From Bradyrhizobium sp. ISRA430 (GTDB lineage: Bacteria > Pseudomonadota > Alphaproteobacteria > Rhizobiales > Xanthobacteraceae): 64,000 nt of DNA. Positions 1-9,039 of this stretch are shown in pieces; positions within the stretch are counted from its first letter, which is position 1; every line of letters begins with the position of its first letter. The notes under the pieces are model-generated. The model made no database searches, was not told the origin of the DNA, and saw only the letters and a program-made list of their open reading frames with translations. The translations under genes were made by a program, and so were the position numbers. The DNA is taken from positions 4,464,001-4,528,000 of the forward strand of contig NZ_CP094516.1 of assembly GCF_029909975.1 (NCBI RefSeq). Reading direction: 5' to 3'.

Positions 1-219
1 GATCCATAGTGCGATCGCGGCCAGGAAGGTGCAGACGGCAATGCCCCCGATCAGGGCCTCCCAGACCACACTGGGATCGAGCCTGCCGATATAGCTCGGC
101 GGAGCGAATTGGTCGGACAGTGCAAAAGCGCGTGCAGGCGCAGCCGCGCAGGCCAGGCACACCGCGGCCTGCACAGGAATCAGTATCGTGCTGCCCGCGT
201 GCCAGTTCTTGTCAGCCAT
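1..219 (-). CDS. Membrane protein, N-terminal fragment (runs off the left edge)
   Basis: An open frame starts at an ATG at 219 and stays open for 73 codons to base 1, so only the N-terminus is present. The first ~30 residues contain a hydrophobic stretch ending in an Ala-rich motif, which could be a signal peptide or first membrane segment. A short polar region follows, then a second clear membrane segment (about residues 49-72). In rhizobia this layout is common at the front of PAS/GGDEF or histidine-kinase signalling proteins, but nothing diagnostic is visible here. Function unknown. Confidence 0.6.
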   Translation of the reverse strand, partial: MADKNWHAGSTILIPVQAAVCLACAAAPARAFALSDQFAPPSYIGRLDPSVVWEALIGGIAVCTFLAAIALWI

Positions 220-430
220 CAGCCACCCGCGATTTCCACTGCGGATTGTCTGGCTTCACGGGTTTGGATCGGGTAAACGCCTGTACGCGCGACAGAAAAA
301 TGTGACGTGAAATACGGCAATTGCCCTGACATGATAAATGCTTCCTTAACGGAAGGCGGCCTTGTGGCCCGTTTTCCAGGCAAACAGGCCCTCGCGCCAT
401 CGGCGTTTCCAGCAAAAGCTCTGCACTTCC

Positions 431-1534
431 ATGGATAGGGTCGACTGCGTCGTCATCGGAGCGGGCGTCGTCGGGCTCGCGGTCGCCCGACGGCTCGCCC
501 AGGCCGGGCGCGAGGTGATCGTGCTCGAGGAAGCGGAGGCCATCGGCACCGTCACGTCCTCGCGCAACAGCGAGGTTATCCATGCCGGCATCTACTACCG
601 CGCCGGGAGCTGGATGGCCCGCATGTGCGTCAGCGGCAAGCACGCGCTCTACCGTTACTGCGCCGAGCGCGGCATCCCGCACAAAAACTGCGGCAAGCTG
701 ATCGTTGCGACCACTCCGAAAGAGACCGAGAAGCTGCAATCGATCAAGGCCCACGCCGAAGCCAACGGCGTCCTCGACATGCAGTTGCTCGCGGGCGAGG
801 CCGCCCGCGCACTTGAGCCGGCGCTCGCTTGCGATGCCGCGCTGCTCTCGCCTTCGACGGGCATCATCGACAGCCACGCCTACATGCTCTCGCTGCGGGG
901 CGAGGCCGAGGCGGCCGGCGCGGCCTTTGCGTTTCACACGCCGCTGATCCGGGCCAAGGCCTCGGGCGGTGTCATCGAGATCGATGCCGGCGGCGACGCT
1001 CCGATGACGCTGCAATGCGCCTTGCTCGTCAACGCCGCCGGCCTCGCGGCGACCACAGTTGCGCGCCACATTGACGGAATGCCGCTGGAACGGATTCCGC
1101 CGGCCTATCTCGCCAAGGGAAATTACTTTAGCTGCAGCGCCAGGGCGCCGTTCTCGCACCTGATCTATCCGGTGCCCGAGCCAGGCGGACTCGGCGTGCA
1201 TCTGACGCTGGACATGGCAGGCCAGGCGCGGTTCGGTCCGGACGTCGAATGGATCGAGACGGTCGACTACGCGGTCGACCCGTCGCGCGCCGAGCGCTTC
1301 TATCCGGCCATTCGCGAATACTGGCCGACGCTGCCTGACGGCGCGTTGATGCCGAGCTATTCAGGCATCCGTCCGAAGATCGTGCCGCCGGCGGTCGCCA
1401 CGCAGGATTTCCTGATGCAGGGCCCGCGCGATCATGGCGTCGAGGGCCTGATCAATCTGTTCGGCATCGAATCGCCGGGATTGACGTCATCGCTTGCGAT
1501 CGCGGATCACGTCGCCGCACTCGCAGGAATCTAA
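431..1534 (+). CDS. FAD-dependent oxidoreductase, DAO / L-2-hydroxyglutarate oxidase-like
   Basis: A 367-residue flavoprotein of the D-amino-acid oxidase (DAO) superfamily. The N-terminus carries the Rossmann FAD-binding motif [14 protein letters not shown] (about residues 9-22), followed by a Glu-containing beta strand (VIVLEE). The [14 protein letters not shown] stretch resembles the region after the FAD loop in L-2-hydroxyglutarate dehydrogenase (LhgO) relatives. The C-terminus has the Y-S-G-I-R-P-K and [11 protein letters not shown] motifs of the same family. The expected reaction is FAD-dependent oxidation of a 2-hydroxyacid or similar substrate; the exact substrate is not visible. The ATG at 431 is preferred over an upstream in-frame ATG at 362 because the FAD fold begins directly after it. 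The gene stands alone. Confidence 0.85.
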   Translation: MDRVDCVVIGAGVVGLAVARRLAQAGREVIVLEEAEAIGTVTSSRNSEVIHAGIYYRAGSWMARMCVSGKHALYRYCAERGIPHKNCGKLIVATTPKETEKLQSIKAHAEANGVLDMQLLAGEAARALEPALACDAALLSPSTGIIDSHAYMLSLRGEAEAAGAAFAFHTPLIRAKASGGVIEIDAGGDAPMTLQCALLVNAAGLAATTVARHIDGMPLERIPPAYLAKGNYFSCSARAPFSHLIYPVPEPGGLGVHLTLDMAGQARFGPDVEWIETVDYAVDPSRAERFYPAIREYWPTLPDGALMPSYSGIRPKIVPPAVATQDFLMQGPRDHGVEGLINLFGIESPGLTSSLAIADHVAALAGI

Positions 1535-1538
1535 ATCG

Positions 1539-1558
1539 CGCGCAATGATGATTGCGCG
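1539..1558. terminator. Hairpin just after the oxidoreductase gene
   Basis: Perfect 8-bp arms CGCGCAAT / ATTGCGCG with a 4-base loop, starting five bases after the stop codon of the oxidoreductase. No T-tract follows, so it may be a weak or factor-dependent terminator or an RNA 3'-end stabiliser. Confidence 0.4.
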
Positions 1559-1643
1559 GTGGTCCTCACCGCAGGGACGAGCGCAACCGCGCTCATCCCT
1601 GCATGAAGGGATACGGTCAACTCTACGCTGTGTACGGGGATGA

Positions 1644-1829
1644 CTAGTGAAGCGTGTCGTCCGAGTTGTGCTTCAACCGCTCGATCTGGTCCTTGACCAT
1701 CAGCTTCCGGCGCTTCAACTCAACAATTTGCAGGTCGTCTGTTGAAAGGTGCACGAGTGCTTCGTGCAATTCGTTTTCGAGAAGTTTGTGTTTCCGCTCC
1801 AATTCAACCAGATGTGCCTGAATTGTCAT
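1644..1829 (-). CDS. DUF465 (YdcH) small coiled-coil protein
   Basis: A 61-residue, highly charged alpha-helical protein. It has the DUF465 pattern: an N-terminal helix with heptad leucines, a short turn (LSTDDLQI), and a second basic helix built on LKRRKLMVKDQIERLK. The family has no established biochemical function; members are short cytosolic helical hairpins. The start ATG at 1829 is preceded by a GAGG-containing ribosome site. A paralogue on the other strand begins at 2160, so the two DUF465 genes are transcribed away from each other across a 330-base spacer. Confidence 0.85.
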   Translation of the reverse strand: MTIQAHLVELERKHKLLENELHEALVHLSTDDLQIVELKRRKLMVKDQIERLKHNSDDTLH

Positions 1830-2159
1830 TCGAAACCTCCTCGGTAGGGTTGAACCTTAGGATTCGATCCGGACGGCGAAGTGTACATCAGCGATTCCTT
1901 CTGTCGATGATTATCCGTTGTCGCACCGTCATTTTTGAAAATTCATATGTAATGAAGCGTGAGTACGGAACCGCCCCGGAAAAACCCGTGATATCAATGC
2001 GCTCGTCCAGTGCCGCAGCGATCTACTGCACCATGTTGCAAGAGAACGGTGCGTGACGACCGAGATCGCTTGCGATCACGCCGCGCAAGGACGATAATTT
2101 CCACAGGACGTCCACAGCCTTGTCTTAGCGCTCATCGGGTTTTTCGGCCACCGCAGATC
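1830..2159. other. Spacer between divergent DUF465 genes
   Basis: A 330-base region with no convincing gene. It is less GC-rich than its surroundings in the middle (about 1900-1960) and must hold the promoters of both divergent small genes. I could not assign -35/-10 boxes or a regulator site with confidence. Confidence 0.4.
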
Positions 2160-2366
2160 ATGACCAATGAAAATGAGCGCGAGCTCGAAGCCGAGCTCGC
2201 CCGGTTGCAGCAGGAACACCGAGATCTCGATGCGGCGATCGATGCGCTGCATCAATCGCCCGCCCCCGACCTATTGCGGTTGCAGCGCCTCAAGAAGCGC
2301 AAGCTGTTGTTACGCGACCGGATCGCGTTCATCGAAGACCAGATCACGCCCGACATTATCGCCTGA
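2160..2366 (+). CDS. DUF465 (YdcH) small coiled-coil protein, second copy
   Basis: A 68-residue helical protein with the same two-helix layout as the gene at 1644-1829: a Glu-rich first helix with heptad leucines (ELEAELARLQQEHRDLDAAI), a turn with SPAPD, then LKKRKLLLRDRIAFIEDQI. The C-terminal half matches the DUF465 signature closely. Function unknown. The start at 2160 is chosen because homology begins there; the frame is open further upstream but that part is Arg-rich and looks non-coding. This is the divergent partner of the DUF465 gene on the minus strand. Confidence 0.85.
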   Translation: MTNENERELEAELARLQQEHRDLDAAIDALHQSPAPDLLRLQRLKKRKLLLRDRIAFIEDQITPDIIA

Positions 2367-2525
2367 TCGCGACGCGCCTTTCGTGGCGGCTCGCCTTCAA
2401 AAGCGCCGGCCATGTCTCCGAACCAATTGGTCTGCGAACATCTGGCGCGCAGCGCGGGATTCCGCTTGACTCACTTGGAACAAAAAGAGAACATTTGGGA
2501 GCCAACCGCCCCAGGAAAACACCCA

Positions 2526-2741
2526 ATGCCAGCACCCCTTTTCGACAACAGTCACTATGAACAAGCCTGCGATCAGGCGATCGCGATGTGCGACGGCAAC
2601 CTGCGCAGCACCATCAAGGCGCTGATCATGGCCAACGAATATCTGGAGGCGGAGCTCGAGGAATTGCAGGCGGCGATTTCGGCCGGCTGCATCCCCGAGA
2701 CCTCGCGCGGCGAGATGCGGAGCAAGAGCAGCGCCGCCTGA
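2526..2741 (+). CDS. Small conserved hypothetical protein
   Basis: A 71-residue acidic protein. Its centre (YEQACDQAIAMCDGNLRSTIKALIMANEYL) is followed by a helical Glu-rich segment (EAELEELQAAIS), a pattern I associate with small conserved proteins of Bradyrhizobium and relatives. There is no membrane segment or signal peptide. The ATG at 2526 is used because residues encoded upstream (from 2412) do not look like protein. The stop is 22 bases before the next gene's start, suggesting co-transcription. Function unknown. Confidence 0.7.
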   Translation: MPAPLFDNSHYEQACDQAIAMCDGNLRSTIKALIMANEYLEAELEELQAAISAGCIPETSRGEMRSKSSAA

Positions 2742-2763
2742 TGCCACCATCCGGAGCAACGCC

Positions 2764-3015
2764 ATGTCGGATATCACCTACTACGTTGCAATGCCCTTCC
2801 TGATCGATGCCAGCGGATCGCCGGTCGCAGGCACCGCGGAGGAATGCCAGAATTCGGCGGCCGCCCTGCGGCGCGCCGAAATCCTGGCGCGCAGCGCAGG
2901 CCACATCGGCGCGATCGCGTTCAGCCGCAGCGGCGATCCCATGACCGGCGAGTTCGGCGACCCCAAGCTGCTGCGGAAATTCGGCAGCGTGCCGGAAGAC
3001 CTCGGCGCCCTTTAG
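2764..3015 (+). CDS. Small conserved hypothetical protein
   Basis: An 83-residue soluble protein. The N-terminus (MSDITYYVAMPFLIDASG) and the motif GAIAFSRSGDPMTGEFGDPKLL near the C-terminus suggest a compact domain that displays a response about data or metabolite handling in rhizobial genomes, but I do not recognise a named family. It lies 22 bases after the 2526-2741 gene on the same strand, so the two are probably one transcript. Its stop codon overlaps the stop codon of the convergent diguanylate cyclase gene by four bases. Confidence 0.7.
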   Translation: MSDITYYVAMPFLIDASGSPVAGTAEECQNSAAALRRAEILARSAGHIGAIAFSRSGDPMTGEFGDPKLLRKFGSVPEDLGAL

Positions 3016-3788
3016 ATCAGGTGCTGACCAGCCCGATCCGCGGCTCGTGGTGACGTTGGCTCGTGCCGCCGATGCGCCTTGCGTACATACATCGCGGCGT
3101 CGGCCTCTTCCAGCACACGGCCGGCATCGGACTGCGGCCCGAGCAGCGCCACGCCGGCGGACGCGCCCGCGTTCACACGCTGGCCGCGGAAGACGAACGA
3201 CAGCTCGTCGATCGCCTGCTCAAAGGTCGCGGCCTTTGCCTTGGCGTCGGTTTCGCTGAGATTCCACAGCAGCAGCGCAAATTCGTCGCCACCGAGACGG
3301 CCGACCACATCGGACGCGCGCACCTGGCGCGTCAGTGTGGCGGCGATCACCTTGAGGACCTCGTCACCCGCGGCGTGGCCGAAGGAGTCGTTGATCGGCT
3401 TCAGCCGGTCGACATCGAGCACAATCAGCGCGCCGCTGGCGCGGTAGCGCTTCATGTAGGCGATGGCGCGCTGGAGCTCGCGCTCGAAGCCGCGCCGATT
3501 GGGAATTTCGAGCAGGAAGTCCGTATCGGCCACCGCCTCGAGTTCCGCCACCCGCTGCAGGGCCTCCTTGAGCTTGGTCCGCAGGCTGCGGATCGTCGCC
3601 TTGGCGCCGTCGCCGGCCGGCACGCGACGCCGCGCCAGCCCGGCCGGACGCTTGGCCGCGGTCTTGAACCGGCTCCCGCTGGTCTTTCGGCCCTTTTTGG
3701 CCTTCGCAGCGATAGCCCTTTTTGGTTTCTTCATGGGCATCCTGCTCAATGAAGGCTTGCGGGGATTCACCAAGACAGGATAGTGCAT
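3012..3788 (-). CDS. Diguanylate cyclase (GGDEF domain), soluble
   Basis: A 258-residue protein that should make cyclic di-GMP from two GTP. The first ~60 residues are Lys/Arg-rich without a membrane segment, followed by a short coiled coil (about 63-85) that could mediate dimerisation. The GGDEF domain runs from about 88 to 245, with an intact GGDEF active site at 166-170. An RxxD inhibitory site (R157-D160) lies five residues upstream, so product feedback is likely. The start at 3788 follows an AAGGAG ribosome site at good spacing; in-frame ATGs at 3740 and 3734 are alternatives. No sensory domain is visible. Confidence 0.88.
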   Translation of the reverse strand: MHYPVLVNPRKPSLSRMPMKKPKRAIAAKAKKGRKTSGSRFKTAAKRPAGLARRRVPAGDGAKATIRSLRTKLKEALQRVAELEAVADTDFLLEIPNRRGFERELQRAIAYMKRYRASGALIVLDVDRLKPINDSFGHAAGDEVLKVIAATLTRQVRASDVVGRLGGDEFALLLWNLSETDAKAKAATFEQAIDELSFVFRGQRVNAGASAGVALLGPQSDAGRVLEEADAAMYVRKAHRRHEPTSPRAADRAGQHLI

Positions 3789-3876
3789 TCCCTTCTCCTT
3801 GCCACCGCCTTGCGAGCCGCCGGCCGGAACCGATAATCTGGCCTATGTTTCTGTATTCCCGAGCACAATTGACGTC

Positions 3877-4365
3877 ATGACCGCGCCGATCGCCATCATC
3901 ATGGGAAGCCAGTCGGACTGGGAGACAATGCGGCATGCCGCCGACACGCTCGCAGCGCTCGGCGTTGCCTGCGAGAGCCACATCGTCTCCGCGCATCGAA
4001 CCCCGGATCGGCTGTTCGCCTTCGCCAAGGGCGCCAAGGCCGCAGGCTTCAAGGTCATCATCGCCGGCGCCGGTGGCGCAGCCCATTTGCCCGGCATGGC
4101 GGCGGCGCTAACGGAACTCCCCGTCTTCGGCGTCCCCGTCGAATCCAGGACCCTCAAGGGGCTCGACTCGCTCTACTCGATCGTCCAGATGCCGGCGGGC
4201 ATCCCGGTCGGCACCCTGGCGATCGGCAAGGCGGGCGCGATCAATGCGGCGCTGCTCGCGGCCGCCGTGCTGGCATTGTCCGATCCGGCGCTGTCGAACC
4301 GCCTGGCCGCCTGGCGCAAGGCGCAGACCGAGGCGGTTGCCGAGCGACCGGAGGACAAGGCGTGA
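3877..4365 (+). CDS. purE: 5-(carboxyamino)imidazole ribonucleotide mutase PurE
   Basis: A 162-residue class I PurE, which converts N5-CAIR to CAIR in de novo purine synthesis. Visible signature elements are IIMGSQSDW near the N-terminus (substrate-binding Ser-Asp), SAHRTPDRL with the catalytic His, and the glycine-rich [11 protein letters not shown] loop. Length is normal. The gene ends in GTGA, where the GTG is the start codon of purK, so the two are translationally coupled. The upstream in-frame start at 3799 would add 26 residues with no homology, so 3877 is preferred. Confidence 0.95.
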   Translation: MTAPIAIIMGSQSDWETMRHAADTLAALGVACESHIVSAHRTPDRLFAFAKGAKAAGFKVIIAGAGGAAHLPGMAAALTELPVFGVPVESRTLKGLDSLYSIVQMPAGIPVGTLAIGKAGAINAALLAAAVLALSDPALSNRLAAWRKAQTEAVAERPEDKA

Positions 4366-5468
4366 CTGACACCAATCGGGTGAAGCTGAAGCCCGGCGAC
4401 ACCATCGGAATCCTCGGCGGCGGACAACTCGGCCGGATGCTGGCCATGGCCGCGGCGCGGCTGGGCCTGCGCTGCCAAGTGTTCTCTCCCGATCCCGATT
4501 CCCCGGCCTTCGACGTTGTGCTGAACGCGACTTGCGCCGAATATGCCGATGTCGAAGCGCTGGAGTTGTTCGCCAGCGACGTCGACGTCATCACTTATGA
4601 ATTCGAGAACGTGCCGGCCGCCGCCGCAATGGTGCTGGACGCGCGCCGCCCCGTGCTGCCGAACCGCAAGATCCTCGAGACCACACAGGACCGGCTTGCC
4701 GAGAAGGATTTCGTGACGCGGCTCGGGATCGGCACGGCGCCCTATGCCGACGTCACCTCGGTCACTTCGCTGCGTGAGGCCATCGTCAGGATCGGGCTGC
4801 CGGCGGTGCTGAAGACCCGCCGCTTCGGCTACGACGGCAAGGGCCAGGCCATCATCCGCGAGGGCGACGACATCGCCAAGGTGTGGACCAGCCTCGGCAC
4901 CAAGCAGGCGATCCTGGAGGCCTTCGTGCCGTTCGAGCGCGAGATTTCCGTGATCGCCGCGCGCTCGGCCGCGGGCCAGGTCGAATGCTTCGACGTGACC
5001 GAGAACGAGCACCGCGATCACATCCTCAAAGTGTCCCGCGCGCCGGCGCCGATTCCGGATTCGCTCGCGGATGAGGCACGCGGCATCGCCAGCAGGATCG
5101 CGAGCGCGCTCGACTATGTCGGTGTTCTCGCGGTCGAGATGTTCGTGCTCGCCAACGGCACCGGGCCAAAAGTGCTGGTCAACGAGATCGCCCCGCGCGT
5201 GCACAATTCCGGTCACTGGACGCTCGACGGCGCTTCGGTCTCACAGTTCGAGCAGCACATCCGTGCCATTGCCGGCTGGCCGCTCGGCAAGCCGGTGCGC
5301 CACGGTGAGGTCGTCACCATGACCAATCTGATCGGCGACGAGATCAGCGATTACGAGAAGTGGCTGACCGTCCCGGGCGCGACCGTCCACCTCTACGGCA
5401 AGGGCGCGCCGCGCCCCGGCCGCAAGATGGGCCACGTCACCGAGGTTCGACCGGCACGAGGCAAGTGA
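4362..5468 (+). CDS. purK: 5-(carboxyamino)imidazole ribonucleotide synthase PurK
   Basis: A 368-residue ATP-grasp enzyme that makes N5-CAIR from AIR, ATP and bicarbonate, the step before PurE. The N-terminus has [16 protein letters not shown], the PurK signature. The central ATP-grasp region includes [13 protein letters not shown] and [12 protein letters not shown], and [14 protein letters not shown] is the conserved C-terminal metal/ATP site. It starts with GTG at 4362, overlapping the purE stop by four bases, a tight purEK operon. Its stop is 24 bases before the convergent aqpZ stop. Confidence 0.95.
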   Translation: MTDTNRVKLKPGDTIGILGGGQLGRMLAMAAARLGLRCQVFSPDPDSPAFDVVLNATCAEYADVEALELFASDVDVITYEFENVPAAAAMVLDARRPVLPNRKILETTQDRLAEKDFVTRLGIGTAPYADVTSVTSLREAIVRIGLPAVLKTRRFGYDGKGQAIIREGDDIAKVWTSLGTKQAILEAFVPFEREISVIAARSAAGQVECFDVTENEHRDHILKVSRAPAPIPDSLADEARGIASRIASALDYVGVLAVEMFVLANGTGPKVLVNEIAPRVHNSGHWTLDGASVSQFEQHIRAIAGWPLGKPVRHGEVVTMTNLIGDEISDYEKWLTVPGATVHLYGKGAPRPGRKMGHVTEVRPARGK

Positions 5469-5492
5469 CGGGATCGCGGCGCGTGCCTGCGA

Positions 5493-6215
5493 TCACGCCG
5501 TCTTCACGCCTGCGACGACGCCCGTCGGCTCCTCGCTCAGCCAGCGATAGATCACACCGCCCAGCGCGCCGCCGATCAGTGGAGCGACCCAGAACAGCCA
5601 GAGCTGTGCCATCGCCCAACCGCCGACGAACAGAGCAGGCCCTGTGCTGCGCGCCGGGTTCACCGACGTGTTGGTGACGGGAATGCTGACGAGATGGATC
5701 ATCACCAGCGCAAGCCCGATCGCGAGCGGCGCGAAGCCCGCGGGCGCGCGGCCGTGGGTGGCTCCCATGATGATGAACAGAAACATCATGGTCATCACCA
5801 CCTCGGTGATGAAACATACGACCATGCTGTAATGACCGGGCGAGTGCGCATCATAGCCGTTGGAGGCGAAGCCCTTGCCGACGTCGAATCCGGCAGCGCC
5901 GCTCGCGATCACATAGAGAAGCGCGGCGGCCACGATTGCGCCCGCCACCTGTGCAATCACGTAAGGAAGGATCTGCCCGGCCGGAAAACGTCCGCCGGCA
6001 GCCAGGCCGACCGTGACGGCCGGGTTGAGGTGGCAGCCGGAGATGTGGCCGATGGCATAGGCCATGGTGACCACGCTCAGTCCGAATGCCAGAGAGACGC
6101 CGACCAGGCCGATTCCGACCTGCGGAAAGCCGGCTGCGATCACTGCACTCCCGCAACCTGCGAATGTGAGCCAGAAGGTGCCGATAGCCTCGGCGGCGTA
6201 TTTTTTCATGTCCAT
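5493..6215 (-). CDS. aqpZ: Aquaporin Z
   Basis: A 240-residue major intrinsic protein for water flow across the inner membrane. Six hydrophobic segments and both half-helix NPA motifs are present: HLNPAVTVG in the first half and [13 protein letters not shown] in the second. Around the second NPA lies the Arg expected in the selectivity filter. The GCHLNPAV and [11 protein letters not shown] segments are close to AqpZ. The start at 6215 (MDMKKY) has an AGGGGA ribosome site; an upstream frame is open but not protein-like. Confidence 0.93.
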   Translation of the reverse strand: MDMKKYAAEAIGTFWLTFAGCGSAVIAAGFPQVGIGLVGVSLAFGLSVVTMAYAIGHISGCHLNPAVTVGLAAGGRFPAGQILPYVIAQVAGAIVAAALLYVIASGAAGFDVGKGFASNGYDAHSPGHYSMVVCFITEVVMTMMFLFIIMGATHGRAPAGFAPLAIGLALVMIHLVSIPVTNTSVNPARSTGPALFVGGWAMAQLWLFWVAPLIGGALGGVIYRWLSEEPTGVVAGVKTA

Positions 6216-6478
6216 GTGGCGTTTCCCCTGATTTCCAAGATTTCCGGAGCAAAGCTCCGGCTGCCGCCCCGTCCTTGGCGCCAAATCTCCCAAATCGGGG
6301 CCGCACAAGGGCACTTTCGCCTCATTTAGTGGCCGAACTTGGCCCGAAATGCTGGTTCGCAGGTGGACATCTCACCTTTTGTCTGATACATCCGCGCGCT
6401 CAAGGTTAAGGGCCGGGCGTTTTGCCACCCCCTTTGACTTACCAGAATTCAAATCCGATCCACTGAAGAGGATGCCGC

Positions 6479-6778
6479 GTGCAGGTTCTCGTTCGCGATA
6501 ACAATGTTGATCAAGCCCTCAAGGCGCTGAAGAAGAAGATGCAGCGCGAGGGTATTTTCCGCGAGATGAAGCTCCGCGGCCATTACGAAAAGCCCTCCGA
6601 GAAGAAGGCCCGCGAAAAGGCTGAAGCCGTGCGCCGCGCGCGCAAGCTCGCCCGCAAGAAGCTGCAGCGCGAAGGCCTGTTGCCGATGAAGCCGAAGCCG
6701 GTGTTCGGCGCAGGTCCCGGTGGCGACCGCGGTGCTGGCGGCCGTGGTGGTCCGGGCGCCGGTCGCGGACCGCGCTGA
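6479..6778 (+). CDS. rpsU: 30S ribosomal protein S21
   Basis: A 99-residue, very basic S21. The core [20 protein letters not shown] through the [22 protein letters not shown] region matches the family, and the repeated Arg/Lys helix follows. The C-terminus carries a Gly/Arg-rich extension (about residues 75-99), common in rhizobial S21. The start codon is GTG, with a GAAGAGGA site just upstream. A strong symmetrical hairpin 33 bases after the stop acts as terminator. Confidence 0.95.
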   Translation: MQVLVRDNNVDQALKALKKKMQREGIFREMKLRGHYEKPSEKKAREKAEAVRRARKLARKKLQREGLLPMKPKPVFGAGPGGDRGAGGRGGPGAGRGPR

Positions 6779-6810
6779 TTTTCCTGATCTGCACGACTGA
6801 GTTTTCGATG

Positions 6811-6831
6811 ACGCGGGCCCCGGGCCCGCGT
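6811..6831. terminator. Terminator after rpsU
   Basis: A perfect 10-bp inverted repeat (ACGCGGGCCC / GGGCCCGCGT) around one central base, followed on the plus strand by TTATTAGTTT. Position and sequence fit an intrinsic terminator for rpsU. Confidence 0.75.
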
Positions 6832-6902
6832 TATTAGTTTGTAGCGGTGCCTTTCCTGGGACGGGGCACTACAGATGCGGCACCAGCGCGAGCGAACCGT
6901 AG

Positions 6903-7550
6903 ATGGCTTCCCCTTTCCCCGAGCGCCTGTTGGCGCGGTCGCGCCACGTATGGCGGCAGCCGCTCATGCTGGCTTTAGTGGGAATCATACTGTCCGGCTG
7001 CTCCTTCGATCTGGGATCGCTGATGCCTGAGAAGGACAAGCCGCAGGAGGCGCCCAAGGCGGCAGCCACCGACAGCGCCGTCAGTGCCGGCAATGTCAGC
7101 GAGGCTCAGGCCCACACCGCGAAAGGCCAGGCTCTGGCGAAGTCCGGAGAGACGGCTGCCGCACTCGACGAGTTCAATCGGGCGGTCGCGCTCGATCCCT
7201 ATAACGCGCAGGCGCTCTATGGCCGCGCCCTGATCTACCAGGGCAACAACGAGCACGATTTCGCGATCGCCGATTTCGGCGCGGCGAGCGGGCTCAACCC
7301 GCAAAAGGCCGAGCCGCTGCTCGGCCGCGCCGTCAGCTATCTCGCGCTCGGCAAGGTCAAGGAGGCGGCAGCCGACCTCGATGAGGCGTCCGAGGCTGAT
7401 CCGCACAATGCCCAGGTCTGGACGACGAGGGGGCAGGCCTACGAGCGGCTGGGTGACAAGGCCAAGGCTGCAGCGTCCTACACCAAGGCGGTCGCGCTTC
7501 GGCCGCGCGACGACGCCGCGCGCAGCGGCCTTGCCCGCGTCGGTGGCTGA
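6903..7550 (+). CDS. TPR-repeat lipoprotein
   Basis: A 215-residue predicted lipoprotein. Residues 20-33 form a hydrophobic signal ending in the lipobox LSGC, so Cys33 should be lipidated. The mature part starts with a charged linker, then at least three tetratricopeptide repeats (about residues 68-205), with typical signatures such as ALDEFNRAVALDPYNAQALYGRA. It probably serves as a scaffold at the membrane; the partner is unknown. The gene stands alone, downstream of the rpsU terminator. Confidence 0.85.
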   Translation: MASPFPERLLARSRHVWRQPLMLALVGIILSGCSFDLGSLMPEKDKPQEAPKAAATDSAVSAGNVSEAQAHTAKGQALAKSGETAAALDEFNRAVALDPYNAQALYGRALIYQGNNEHDFAIADFGAASGLNPQKAEPLLGRAVSYLALGKVKEAAADLDEASEADPHNAQVWTTRGQAYERLGDKAKAAASYTKAVALRPRDDAARSGLARVGG

Positions 7551-7574
7551 CAGGCCAGGCGCGGTGCTGGCGCC

Positions 7575-8525
7575 TTAATCCGGGGTGACGCCCTTCGGCA
7601 GGACGGCGTGGAACATCGACTTCATGCCAGACAGCATGTCGTCGGCAACATTGGTCTTGGGCCGCGGGCCAGCGGACCCGCCCGCGTCGGCACGCAAATC
7701 GAGCGGCGGCGGAAGCATCGGCACGGGAATATCAGCCGGCGGGGTCAGCCTGTTGGGATCGTCGTTGCCGACCGACGCCGTGTAGGGCGGGTTCGCCGAC
7801 GACTGACCGTTGCCATAGGTTTCGCCTGATGGCGTCGACACCGTGATCGGCGGCGGCAGCGGCCGCACGGCCGATGGTCCCGCGGTGACTACCCGCGGCG
7901 TCTCCTGCGCCCGGGGCGCCTCGATCGCGTGGGCCGACTCCTGCGCCGCGGGCTCAGCCGACTTGTTCTCGGCCGACCTGCTCTCAGGCGATTTGCGCAG
8001 GCGCTCGATGGCGGCGCGCGCAAGATCGTTGGCATCCGGGGTTGCAGCCGTCGAGGCGGCCGCCGGAGCCGAATTGGCCTCGACGACCGGCGCGGCCGCA
8101 GCGGGAGCGCTAGCGGCGGGGGTGGACTTGGCGACGGCCTTCTCACGCGCCGACGGACGGCCGCGGACGTTTGTGGAGGCGGTCTCGGCGGGCGCTACAT
8201 CCGCAGGCTTGGCATCTGCGGCCTTGGCATCCGCAGCCTTGGTCTCGGCCGGCCGATCGGCGGGTTTGTCGGCGGGCTTCTCAGCCGCCGGCTTGTCCGT
8301 CACGGATTTCTCGGAAATGCCCTTGGCCTTGACGCCCGGTGCGGGGAGATTGGCGACGTTGGCAGGTTTACCGTCCTTGCCGGGCTGGGCGGGCGCAATG
8401 GCCGCCGCGGGGGTGTCGGGGGCAGGCTTGGCGTTGATGTAATGATTAACGATGTACGCCCCGATGATCGTCGCGAGCACCGAGGGGAAAATATCCATCG
8501 AAATTTTAGCGAGGTATTTCAGCAT
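7575..8525 (-). CDS. Single-pass membrane protein with long Ala/Pro/Lys-rich region
   Basis: A 316-residue protein of unknown function. One membrane segment lies near the N-terminus (about residues 8-27, FPSVLATIIGAYIVNHYI), followed by a long low-complexity region rich in Ala, Pro and Lys with near-repeats such as EKPADKPADRPAE and ADAKAADAKPAD. It was probably built by expansion of short repeats and extends through the periplasm. The C-terminus (KTNVADDMLSGMKSMFHAVLPKG) looks more ordered. The ATG at 8525 has a GGGGAG ribosome site; the alternative upstream start at 8582 would be TTG. It is convergent with the TPR lipoprotein gene. Confidence 0.7.
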   Translation of the reverse strand: MLKYLAKISMDIFPSVLATIIGAYIVNHYINAKPAPDTPAAAIAPAQPGKDGKPANVANLPAPGVKAKGISEKSVTDKPAAEKPADKPADRPAETKAADAKAADAKPADVAPAETASTNVRGRPSAREKAVAKSTPAASAPAAAAPVVEANSAPAAASTAATPDANDLARAAIERLRKSPESRSAENKSAEPAAQESAHAIEAPRAQETPRVVTAGPSAVRPLPPPITVSTPSGETYGNGQSSANPPYTASVGNDDPNRLTPPADIPVPMLPPPLDLRADAGGSAGPRPKTNVADDMLSGMKSMFHAVLPKGVTPD

Positions 8526-8616
8526 TCCGGCCACTCCCCGCGCGATCTGATGCGGGAACTTTGGGGCATAGTAAGGGATCAACTGCGACGGATCGATGGC
8601 AATTGGTGAACGGGAC

Positions 8617-8901
8617 TTACGGCTTCAGCTCGATCTCAAGGAACACGATCTCGGTTGCGGTTTCGTTAAGCACGTCGTGCTCGACACCCGCCTTGCGGAA
8701 GTAGGACTTCCCCGCCGCGAGCTGCGCCTTGGAGCGCCCGCCATCGGGCGCGACGATGGTCATTTCGCCGGCGACGACGGGAACGATCACGTAGTCCATC
8801 CCGTGGACGTGGTGCCCGGTCGCACTGCCCGGCGCCAGCCGCCACTCGGTCACCCGGACCTGCTCGTTGTCGATCTGGACCTCGGATTTGGCGGCAAGCA
8901 T
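8617..8901 (-). CDS. Small cupin-domain protein
   Basis: A 94-residue single-domain cupin. The first cupin motif is visible as GSATGHHVHGMDYVIVPVVAGE, giving two close His residues for metal binding plus a Glu. The second motif is degenerate (AGVEHDVLNET), with a third His. Members of this type are small beta barrels that bind metals or small molecules; no substrate can be named. The gene precedes a palindromic intergenic repeat that separates it from chaA on the same strand. Confidence 0.8.
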   Translation of the reverse strand: MLAAKSEVQIDNEQVRVTEWRLAPGSATGHHVHGMDYVIVPVVAGEMTIVAPDGGRSKAQLAAGKSYFRKAGVEHDVLNETATEIVFLEIELKP

Positions 8902-8916
8902 CGGAATTCTCCAGTG

Positions 8917-9039
8917 GCATGATCCGGAAAAGTGGGCAGCGGCTTTCGCGACAAACGCGGAACACGTTTGCGCGGAGATCATGCCCAAACAACAAACTGA
9001 AGCGCGATGAAGATTTATCCCAATCTCATCGCGCTTCAG
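8917..9039. repeat. Composite palindromic intergenic repeat overlapping the chaA stop
   Basis: Two nested inverted repeats. The first is GCATGATC (8917-8924) with GATCATGC (8987-8994). The second is a perfect 14-bp arm pair, CTGAAGCGCGATGA (8997-9010) and TCATCGCGCTTCAG (9026-9039). The right arm contains the chaA stop codon (9036-9038). Its style matches repeats that recur between genes in Bradyrhizobium genomes. On the minus strand it can fold at the 3' end of the chaA transcript. Confidence 0.65.

Noticed and set aside
212..1201. Long minus-strand open frame inside the FAD oxidoreductase gene
   Set aside because: It is a GC-rich shadow of the plus-strand gene with His/Arg-rich non-native composition; the real minus-strand start in this area is the ATG at 219 leading off the window.
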